Below the pieces are notes generated by a model. The model did no database searches. It saw nothing but the letters and a program-made list of their open reading frames with translations, and had not been told where the DNA came from. The position numbers and the translations under genes were made by a program. Shown in pieces: positions 18,361 through 24,500 of a stretch of DNA of 38,075 nt. The DNA is from Streptomyces rhizoryzae (GTDB taxonomy: Bacteria > Actinomycetota > Actinomycetes > Streptomycetales > Streptomycetaceae): assembly GCF_023155275.1 (NCBI RefSeq), contig NZ_JALMUV010000059.1, forward strand, positions 1-38,075, written 5' to 3'. Numbering within the stretch: the stretch's first letter is position 1; the number at the start of each line of letters is the position of its first letter.

Positions 18361-18836
18361 GTGACCGAGCCCGGCACCCCCGAAATCCGCACCTCCGCCA
18401 AAGCCGTCATCCTCCACGACGGCCACGTTCTCCTCATGCGTGCCGTCTGGGAGGAGCAGGAGTGCTACTTCCTCCCCGGTGGCGGCCAACGCCCCGGGGA
18501 GAGTCTCGGCGACGCTGTCCGCCGTGAAGTCGACGAGGAAACCGGCCTGACCGTCACCGTCGAGCGGCTGCTGTGGCTCCGTGAATACATCGGTGCCAAC
18601 CACGACCACCCCGTAAGCGAAGCCAACACCCACCGCATCGAAGCGATCTTCCTGTGCACCCCCACCAGCGATCCGGGCCAACTCGGCGGCCACGCCCAGG
18701 ACGAAGTGCAGACCGGCCTGGAATGGGTACCGCTGGGCGAAACCCCTGCCATCAACCTGCTCCCGCTGGCGATCCGCCAGCCACCCTCGCCGAGGCACCC
18801 ACGCTCTCAGGCACCTACCTCGGCGATGTCTCCTGA
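18361..18836 (+). pseudogene. NUDIX hydrolase, one frameshift near its 3' end
   Basis: The GTG at 18361 is preceded by AAGGAAG, 13 bases away. A TTG at 18349 is only two bases from it and less likely. The NUDIX box reads GGGQRPGESLGDAVRREVDE followed by ETGL, with all catalytic Glu residues. LPGGG and LEWVPLGE are the usual flanks, so a diphosphate compound, perhaps a nucleotide sugar or dNTP, would be hydrolysed. After LPLAIRQ (about 18783) the family-like ending TLAEAPTLSGTYLGDVS continues in another frame to a TGA at 18834-18836. One base has apparently been lost, and this joins the frame to the next gene to give a false fusion. Confidence 0.7.
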
Positions 18837-19623
18837 CAATGCCATGGACGGCATAGACGGCCGCGTCCCGTCCAGCACGCGCGAGATCACCACCGGCCAG
18901 GCCAACCGCGTCTGGTCGGTGGACAGACCGACGCCGTACATCCTCAAGCACTACGGCGACCCGAGCCGCGCCGCCAACGAAGTAGCCGCTCCCCGCCTCC
19001 TGGCCAGATACCGTGCCCCAGCTCCGCAGCTGCTCGCCGCGTCCAGCGGCAGCAGCACCCCTCCATGGACCGCACAGACCGTAGTTCACGCGAAGCCTGT
19101 GCCCAACGACCAGTTCCTGACGGAACTCGCCGAACCACTGGCCATCATCCACCGCATCCCCGGCACCTACTTCGGCGGCCTCGCCGGCGCCCGACAACAC
19201 CACGGCTGGACCGACTACCTCCACGACCGCCTGCACACGTACGCGACAGCCGCCCCGAACTTGCGTTCCACGGCCCGACTCCTCCGCCAAGAAGTCGAGG
19301 CCAGCGACAACGCCATCCAGCCAGTACTGCTCCATCACGACTTGCAACCGAGCCACCTCCTGCGTGAACCCGCTGGTTCCCGACTGCTCATCGACTGGGA
19401 GCTGGCCATCTTCGGCGACCAGCGGTCCGACCTCGCCCGCCTCGCCGTACGCCTCGACCTCGACGACCCCACACCCGTACTCGCCCTCACCAGCCAGCAG
19501 GAACCCACCACCGAGAGTCGACTCCGCCTGTACTGGCAGATCCATCTGCTCGCCGACGCCGCGCTGAGCACAGACCCCGCCGTACGGGAGCGGGCGGCCA
19601 GGCGGCTGCTCAGACGGAGGTGA
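18826..19623 (+). CDS. Aminoglycoside-phosphotransferase-fold (APH) protein
   Basis: Read from ATG 18826 (MSPDNAMDG) the protein has 265 residues and overlaps the NUDIX stop by 11 bases. The kinase-like fold is shown by ITTGQANRVWSVDRPTPYIL with the lysine strand LKHYG, the catalytic loop LLHHDLQPSHLL and the metal-binding LLIDWELAIFGD. In the catalytic loop His replaces the Asn that normally holds magnesium in HGD-hpgN. APH-fold enzymes phosphorylate antibiotics, choline, homoserine or sugars. Operon context favours a small molecule made or imported by these genes. An uninterrupted frame from 18349 reads NUDIX and APH as one 424-residue protein, which I think is a frameshift artefact. Confidence 0.7.
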   Translation: MSPDNAMDGIDGRVPSSTREITTGQANRVWSVDRPTPYILKHYGDPSRAANEVAAPRLLARYRAPAPQLLAASSGSSTPPWTAQTVVHAKPVPNDQFLTELAEPLAIIHRIPGTYFGGLAGARQHHGWTDYLHDRLHTYATAAPNLRSTARLLRQEVEASDNAIQPVLLHHDLQPSHLLREPAGSRLLIDWELAIFGDQRSDLARLAVRLDLDDPTPVLALTSQQEPTTESRLRLYWQIHLLADAALSTDPAVRERAARRLLRRR

Positions 19624-19720
19624 GCAAGACACACCGGGATGATTTCCCAAGCAAAGCGGATACTTCTGCTCGACCTCAACCTACGCACTGCGGCACACCC
19701 GTCAGAGACCTTCAGGAAGG

Positions 19721-19918
19721 TCAGCTCAGTCGCCGGGCTGTCGTGTAGGCCGCATCCAGAACTACCCGCGTGTCCAGGTCACGGGCGGAGTCCACAACCT
19801 CGACCGCCGCCAGATTCTTCTTGCCCTGGCGCAGCACCAGCCAGCGCCCGTGGAACAGCTCATCAACCGGGGCCACCGCGTCGTCGGCGGTCACCTTCAC
19901 ATTGTTGGCCGGCGCCAA
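19721..19918 (-). CDS. Short unrecognised ORF or gene remnant
   Basis: This 65-residue minus-strand frame begins 10 bases below the stop of the oxidase gene upstream of it. Its composition looks coding (KVTADDAVAPVDELFHGRWL, then GKKNLAAVEVVD), and it ends AYTTARRLS. The only near start is a TTG with a poorly placed AGAGG, so it may be the tail of a longer lost gene. I recognise no family. Confidence 0.3.
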   Translation of the reverse strand: MAPANNVKVTADDAVAPVDELFHGRWLVLRQGKKNLAAVEVVDSARDLDTRVVLDAAYTTARRLS

Positions 19919-19928
19919 CCTCTTGGAG

Positions 19929-20342
19929 TTACCAGCCAGGAGGCTTGGCGGTACCCATGGCGTGGGTAACGGTGATCTCGATGACGACTCGCTCGGGATT
20001 GGGGCGCGGGGTCTTGTACCGCTGGGCGTAGCGCGCTTCGGCGTCGGCTACGGACTCTGGATCATCTTTGACAATCGCGGTGCCTTCGAGGGTGCACCAA
20101 CGTCGGCCCTCGGCCTGGCTGACCACGACGCGGGCCCCTTGGCCTGCGGCGCGGAGATTGCGGACCTTCTTGCTCGTGCCACTGCTGATAACGCGGGCAA
20201 TGCGGGTTGCCGGGTCGTAGGTCACCCCCACGGGGACGAGGTGCGGAGTGCCATTGGGGCGTGTTGTCGTAAGGAAGCAGGTCCGGCGCTCCTCCCAGAA
20301 GCCCTCGTGTGGCCGCGGGAGTACGGGGGTCGCGCTAGTCAT
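19929..20342 (-). CDS. PPOX-class oxidoreductase, probably F420-dependent
   Basis: A 137-residue split-barrel flavin or F420 enzyme of the pyridoxamine-5'-phosphate oxidase-like superfamily. FLTTTRPNGTPHLVPVGVTY at about residues 22-41 is the classic strand pair of this family, VVVSQAEGRRWCTLEGTAIV follows, and RYKTPRPNPERVVIEITVT ends the barrel. Start ATG 20342 is chosen because AGAAGG sits just upstream; the longer open frame adds residues with no family match. Members in actinomycetes reduce small molecules with F420H2 or bind F420 or heme. It stands alone in the minus direction. Confidence 0.8.
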   Translation of the reverse strand: MTSATPVLPRPHEGFWEERRTCFLTTTRPNGTPHLVPVGVTYDPATRIARVISSGTSKKVRNLRAAGQGARVVVSQAEGRRWCTLEGTAIVKDDPESVADAEARYAQRYKTPRPNPERVVIEITVTHAMGTAKPPGW

Positions 20343-20847
20343 GACAATTCCTTCTGCAGAAGGTGCCGGAGGCATGTGGAAACCGCTCAAACCAGGTCGA
20401 TCTTTCTTGGTCTGGGACATCCCCCCGAAGGCGGAGGTCGCGCCAACCCTGCTCCCGGAGGGGCAGCGCCTTGGGCGGCACGCAACTACATCCTCAGCGT
20501 GGGTACCCCCGTGGAGCGGCTGCTCAGACGCCTCCGGTGACCGCCCAGCTCTGGGATTTTTCAGGGACTTTCAGCTCTGTCAGAGGGAATTTCGGCTACC
20601 CAAAGCGGCAAGCGCGTGAAAGGTCGGAAAGGGCCTCCGATGCAGAGACCCTTTCCGGGGTGAAGTCCCAGGTAGGGCGGACGAGTCGGCCTGTACGCCG
20701 GGAACAGGCCAACACCCCACCGAAGTCACGCCCTCATGGCCACATCAGGGCCTAAATGGAAATTTAATCCTCTGAGGCACCAGTTCAGCCCATGCTGAAA
20801 CCCTGCAGGCTCACCATCAACTGAATACAAAGCCAACTTCTCCGAGT
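20343..20847. other. Intergenic region between the oxidase and the RDF-like gene
   Basis: About 500 bases, less GC-rich than the flanks around 20750-20840. It holds one clear hairpin (listed separately) and no recognisable gene, tRNA or rRNA. Short plus-strand frames ending near 20540 and 20619 have no start or domain I can support. Confidence 0.4.
20626..20656. terminator. Hairpin, possible terminator
   Basis: GGAAAGGG and CCCTTTCC form a perfect 8-bp stem around a 15-base loop. It lies downstream of the minus-strand RDF-like gene and could end its transcript. There is no long T run, so termination is uncertain. Confidence 0.4.
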
Positions 20848-21516
20848 TCACGCCGCAAGCTGCAGATCTCCCGGCGCAGCGGATTCCCGTTCCACGACCG
20901 AGAAGGTGGGGTGCACATAGCTGACAGTCATCCCAGACCTCGTTGTGACAACCTTGCGTTGCAGACGTATCTCCATCCGCGCCTTGGCGTTGGCACGCTC
21001 CATGGCATCGACTGCGGCACTCAATGATTCGTAAAACGTCCACGAAGACGACGAGAGGCCGAACAAACCCGCATCCGGAGCCGCCGCGAGCCGAAATGTG
21101 AGACGAGCATCCGGTTTGGGGCCGCGACCGGACCGGGCTGCCGCTTTACGCGCGAACGCCGACTCAGGGCAGCCGCACGGATGACCGACACTATCCATCG
21201 GCGCGAGGAAGGCGGATCCGTTACAGACATGGATTGGATCGTGCCGCTCCCCCAACACCAGGTGATTGATCACAGACGATGGGCCATCGACAGTCACCGC
21301 GATCGCGTCCTTTTCCAGCACCACTTCAAAGGTTCCCGGTTTCTGGTTGCAGCTTCGAGGACGTCCGCCGTAGAGCCCAGTAACTAGTGCTGCGACCTCT
21401 TCGCCCTGTGTCGTCAGAAGCCATCCCGGGCAAGCCGCGGGCTGTCCATCTTGCCGTACTTCCTCGGCCCGGAATCGGCCAACGATCGTTCCGAATCCAA
21501 TACCTTCAGCCATCAT
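20848..21516 (-). CDS. Gp3-like recombination directionality factor
   Basis: A 222-residue protein resembling the Gp3-like family, whose founding member (phiC31 gp3) controls the direction of serine-integrase recombination. The family-like course is visible: TIVGRFRAEEVRQDGQPAAC early, WLLTTQ, a YGGRP segment, a cysteine-containing stretch (CNGSAF, then HPCGCPES), LTFRLAAAPDAGLFGLSSSS and a basic C-terminus. These proteins bind the integrase and switch it from integration to excision. The start is ATG 21516, behind GGGGTG. It lies 70-90 bases from the end of the serine integrase and points the same way, which strongly supports the assignment. I identify it from remembered family features only. 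Confidence 0.65.
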   Translation of the reverse strand: MMAEGIGFGTIVGRFRAEEVRQDGQPAACPGWLLTTQGEEVAALVTGLYGGRPRSCNQKPGTFEVVLEKDAIAVTVDGPSSVINHLVLGERHDPIHVCNGSAFLAPMDSVGHPCGCPESAFARKAAARSGRGPKPDARLTFRLAAAPDAGLFGLSSSSWTFYESLSAAVDAMERANAKARMEIRLQRKVVTTRSGMTVSYVHPTFSVVERESAAPGDLQLAA

Positions 21517-21606
21517 GTCACCCCTACATGCGATCACGAATCAGGGTTCGATGGTCAAGGAAACCCAGGGTTAGGCGAAGCCGGGATTATCGTGTAGTAG
21601 CCTCAT

Positions 21607-23152
21607 CTACGGAGCACCAGACGGATTTCGTTCCGGGCCATGCATGATGCCGGCTACGAAGCGGACCGGAGCCCCGGCTGGGAAGAGGGTGACCCGGACG
21701 CCGAAGTCCATGAGGATCTCCTTTTCGGGCCTGGACATCGAGCGCCTTGTCCCAGCGGTCTGCGACCGTCTTTCCGGTTGGCCGCTGGACCATGCCGGGC
21801 GAACGCCGCGGTTCGGCCTCCAGGGCCGCCAGTTCGCGCCCCAACGCGGCGTACCGGTCCCGGAACCACTGCGCGTCGTCGGCATCGTCGTACAGACCGG
21901 CCTCGCGGTCCGCTCGGAATCGCTCCCGCGTCGCCTGCACTTCAGATATGCGTTCCGGCACCCCGTTACCAGGGTCGTAGACGGTCTCGAAGATCGCGCC
22001 ATCACCGAAGTTCTGCAGGAACCATTCCTCTACATACTCCTCCAGGAGATGGTCACGTATCAGGGGCGCGGGGCGGCAACCCTGTGCGCTCAGCCAACCC
22101 TTGTTCCGGGCCGTGCACGCATAGCGCGGCGGCGCGTCGGCGGAGGTCTGTGTGAAAAGCCTGTGGTGGCACTGCCCGCAAAGCGCCATCTCCGTCAGCA
22201 GATAGCTGCGGTTCGATCGGCGCCCCTTCCACGGCGTCGGCCTGGCAGTGAGAGCCTTCTTCAACGCCTCATGCGTCGGCCGGCCCCACAGGCCCTCGCA
22301 GAGACGTACGGGGTTCCCTTCCTGGTCGATGACGGGTTTGCCGTTGTGCATCAGGTAGCCCAGGGCCGCCTCGGAAAGCAGGATGTTCTTCAGGCTCGTC
22401 GGGTGCCACGGCCGGCCGCGTGACGGCTTCCCGTACATCACGGCCAAGTGATCGACGGGAGCCAACTCGCCAGCGCGGTTCAATCGAGCCGCTTCACTGC
22501 TGGGCGTGTTGTGCTCGGGGTCGGCCAGGATGCGACGAGCGACGAGCCTGATCACGGTCGAGGCGTGCGGGTGCAGTTCGACGTGGTCGATCTTGCCGCC
22601 CATCACCACCCGGACGTAGCGGAAACCGTACGAGGGCTTGCCCTTGGGGCGTCCGGCAGCACGCGTCTTGACGGTGGCATTGCGGTTCCGGCGCTGGATG
22701 GCACGCAGCTCCATCTGCGCACCCCACGCCTCCATGGTGAAGCGGTTCTCGTCCACCTGGTCGTCGAGGTCCCACGGGCCGTCGTGGCCGTAGGTGACGA
22801 GTAGCTTTCCCTCGTCGCGCATCTTGTAGCCGGTGTTCAGGCAGTCGACGACATTGCGACCGAGGCGGTCCACCGCCGCGGCCACCAGGCCGTCGTATGG
22901 CCCCCTCTCGTCACGCAGCCACGGGCCGAGCTTGGGCCGGGTCATCGGGTCCGTGGCTCCCGACACCTCCCAGTCGTCGGCCCAGCCGATGATGTGGCCG
23001 CCGACAGATGCGGCGGCAGTCAGAACGTCCTCCCGTTGGCGCTCCGGGGACGATGTGGCCAGCTTCATGCGGGACAGCCGCCGCACGCCGAGCAGGCACT
23101 TGCCGCGTCCGTCATAGGGGCGTTCGATCACGTTCAGGTCCGTACCGCGCAA
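21607..23152 (-). pseudogene. Large serine integrase, one frameshift near the C-terminus
   Basis: A serine recombinase of about 515 residues. The N-terminal catalytic domain has RRLSRMKLATSSPERQRED, with the presumed nucleophile Ser27, and VAAAVDRLGRN with the catalytic Arg. Next are the recombinase domain (ASTVIRLVARRILADPEHN, then PWHPTSLKNILLSEAALGYL) and a zinc ribbon CGQCHHRL...C...C at about residues 340-375. The normal ending of such integrases, ILMDFGVRVTLFPAGAP, is in a different frame from about 21720, after DKALDVQA, at a CGAAAAGG run. Without the shift the protein would end at 21607. The last 35 residues are rarely essential, so it may still work, or the indel is a sequencing error. 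Start is TTG 23152 behind GGAG. It would catalyse attP x attB recombination of a phage or ICE. Confidence 0.8.
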
Positions 23153-23337
23153 AGCTTCTCCGTTTCGGGCACGCAGGGTACGGAGATTTCGCGGCCACCC
23201 CCAGGACGATCTTGGATCAGCCCAGGAAGCTCAGCCGCACCTGGCGGTTGGGGTTGTCGCGGTTGGTGTCCGCGAAGCTCCTTTAGGGCAACCCCCACGA
23301 TACCCGCCAGGCTTCAAGTCAGCAGAGCCCGTCCCCT

Positions 23338-23399
23338 ATGCTCGCAAAGCACAAGGAGCCCGCCGCGACGGACTGGCGGTGAACATCATCGAGTGCTGA
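23338..23399 (+). pseudogene. C-terminal remnant resembling L-serine ammonia-lyase
   Basis: MLAKHKEPA followed, in a shifted frame, by DGLAVNIIEC and a TGA at 23397-23399 resembles the last residues of serine dehydratases (typically K-K-E-x-x-x-GGLAVNIIEC). The region upstream is not coding for that protein. The fragment is short and the frames disagree, so this is tentative. If real it may mark a junction where an element inserted into, or carried away, the 3' end of such a gene. Confidence 0.35.
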
Positions 23400-23417
23400 G
23401 GCAGCACCTCTCCCGGA

Positions 23418-23459
23418 GGCCCTGACCAGGTGACTACCCCTTTCAGCACTGTCGGGGCC
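23418..23459 (+). terminator. Hairpin terminator downstream of the serine ammonia-lyase fragment
   Basis: GGCCCTGAC and GTCGGGGCC can pair with one G-T mismatch over 24 bases and are followed by TTCCTTCCTT, a plausible Streptomyces terminator. It would stop plus-strand transcription about 20 bases after the fragment's stop. Confidence 0.5.
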
Positions 23460-23779
23460 TTCCTTCCTTACGCGGCGGAAGGCTCCTGAACAGTCACTGG
23501 GTTATCCCGGCGAACAAGGGCTCCGGCGAGCACGTTTTCAGTCGACGCGGAGAGTCGTCGGTCCGCCGGACACACCCGGTATGCACCCGCTCCGCGGGGG
23601 CTGGATCCAGTGGCCCAGCCCCCACCGGGATGGCCCGCACTGACTTGCTCTACTCTGTGTCCCTGCTTCGTGCTCTCACAGTTACGGGTGGCCCCGGCCA
23701 TGGTCCGGAACATGACTGATCGCCCGACCTCTGTCGACGGGGATTCCGGTGACAGAGCTCTGTGTCAGCGACCGCAGAT

Positions 23780-23869
23780 GTGGTCCCCGCTCATGCGGGG
23801 GTGGCCCCTGGGATGCCTTACTTCCCATGTAGTCCCCATTGTGGTCCCCGCTCCCGCGGGGGTAAGAGG
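23780..23869 (+). CRISPR. Two-repeat mini-CRISPR array with one spacer upstream of cas3
   Basis: Repeat 1 (23780-23808) and repeat 2 (23841-23869) are each 29 nt. Both start GTGGTCCCCGC and keep the GCGGGG half of the stem, so both can form the same hairpin as the main array, but their loops (TCAT and TCCC) differ from the main GCGT. The spacer at 23809-23840 is 32 nt, the type I-E length. The last eight bases of repeat 2 are degenerate (GTAAGAGG), as is usual for the leader-distal repeat, which sets the direction. Arms compatible with the main array suggest Cas6e could process it. Confidence 0.8.
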
Positions 23870-23901
23870 TGCCGTGTTTGACCTGGGAGCTTGGCTCGGT
23901 C

Positions 23902-24024
23902 ATGGCAAGCGAGCACGTTCCACCCAGCGGCGGCTCGCCCCAACTACCAGACTGGGCCAACTGGGAAGCCTTCTTCCCACAACTACCCCTGAAAGATGCG
24001 GCTTTGGCGGAAGCAGTGAGGTAG
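23902..24024 (+). CDS. Possible 40-residue small protein
   Basis: ATG 23902 opens a short frame ending at TAG 24022-24024 (MASEHVPPSGGSPQLPDWAN, then a helix-like LKDAALAEAV). The ribosome binding site is poor, with GGGAGC 13 bases away. It sits between the mini-array and the hairpin region. No family is recognised, and it could be chance. Confidence 0.3.
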   Translation: MASEHVPPSGGSPQLPDWANWEAFFPQLPLKDAALAEAVR

Positions 24025-24056
24025 GTGGAGTACGCTCTCGCCAGCCAAGCCGCTGA

Positions 24057-24096
24057 GGGGCTCGGCCTTCGTCATATACGACGAAGGCCGAGCCCC
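24057..24096. promoter_or_regulatory. Perfect 17-bp hairpin (stem A)
   Basis: GGGGCTCGGCCTTCGTC at 24057-24073 is followed, after a 6-base ATATAC loop, by its exact complement at 24080-24096. It can act as a strong terminator or attenuator ahead of the small membrane protein gene. It shares its right arm with stem B. Confidence 0.75.
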
Positions 24097-24134
24097 CCAT
24101 ACCCTCTCGTTGCAGCGAGAAGGGGGGCTCGGCC
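24086..24134. promoter_or_regulatory. Alternative hairpin (stem B) sharing an arm with stem A
   Basis: GGCCGAGCCCCCC at 24086-24098 pairs perfectly over 13 bp with GGGGGGCTCGGCC at 24122-24134. The loop contains an inner hairpin TCTCG-N6-CGAGA (24105-24120). Stems A and B cannot form together because both need 24086-24096, the arrangement expected of an attenuator or switch. Whether it controls anything is inference. Confidence 0.6.
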
Positions 24135-24171
24135 ATGCCGCCAGCGCCGGAACGACTGGAGACGAGGATTC

Positions 24172-24369
24172 ATGTTACCCGTGACCACCGAAGATGCCTC
24201 ATTCGAGCCGCGACCGCAGGCCCTGTGGCAGGCGCTGCTCGTAGCGCTGTTCACTGCCTTCCCGTCCGCTTCCCTTCCCTACGGACCGTGGGTGTGGGGA
24301 TGCGTAGTCGTGGTGGTGATCGTGATGGCCCTTCTGCGCCTGGAAAAGAGGCGTCAGCGCTTCGCGTGA
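24172..24369 (+). CDS. Small membrane protein (65 residues) upstream of cas3
   Basis: ATG 24172 follows GACGAGG. The protein begins with a soluble stretch (MLPVTTEDASFEPRPQALWQ). It has two hydrophobic segments, ALLVALFTAF at about residues 21-30 and VWGCVVVVVIVMALL at about 42-56, and ends with the basic LRLEKRRQRFA, so the C-terminus should be cytoplasmic. Length and composition fit a real small membrane protein. I recognise no family. It lies between the mini-array and the cas operon, preceded by two alternative hairpins and followed by a strong hairpin, so it is probably a separate transcript. A role with CRISPR is not shown. Confidence 0.55.
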   Translation: MLPVTTEDASFEPRPQALWQALLVALFTAFPSASLPYGPWVWGCVVVVVIVMALLRLEKRRQRFA

Positions 24370-24378
24370 CGTGAAGGG

Positions 24379-24419
24379 GGTGGTGCCCGGCGTCAAGCCC
24401 GTTGCGGCCGGGCACCACC
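24379..24419 (+). terminator. Strong hairpin between the small membrane protein and cas3
   Basis: GGTGGTGCCCGGC at 24379-24391 and its exact complement GCCGGGCACCACC at 24407-24419 form a 13-bp stem with a 15-base loop, ten bases after the small ORF stop. This is a likely rho-independent-type terminator, and it implies that the cas promoter lies at 24420-24490. Confidence 0.7.
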
Positions 24420-24500
24420 GTCCGGCGCGCTCGCCGGAAGTTTTCACCGGCTCAAGCTGTAGCCGGTTCTGTCGCACTGCTCAGACGGGAGGAATCAGGC

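Larger units (their letters stand above)
23153..23779. other. Gap between the integrase and the CRISPR region
   Basis: About 630 bases with no complete gene. It contains a short plus-strand fragment resembling the end of a serine ammonia-lyase and a hairpin (both listed separately), plus a minus-strand open stretch of about 20 codons ending at 23219 (RSFADTNRDNPNRQVRLSFL) without a start. A 12-bp palindrome, ACAGAGCTCTGT, lies at 23752-23763, just ahead of the mini-array. The integrase attachment site should lie in or near this interval, but I cannot locate its core. Confidence 0.4.

Noticed and set aside
23580..23608. A third, more degenerate CRISPR repeat (ACCCGCTCCGCGGGGGCTGG)
   Set aside because: It has a similar hairpin, but it lies 200 bases from the next repeat, which is not a multiple of 61, and the ends do not match. 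It is probably a chance GC hairpin.
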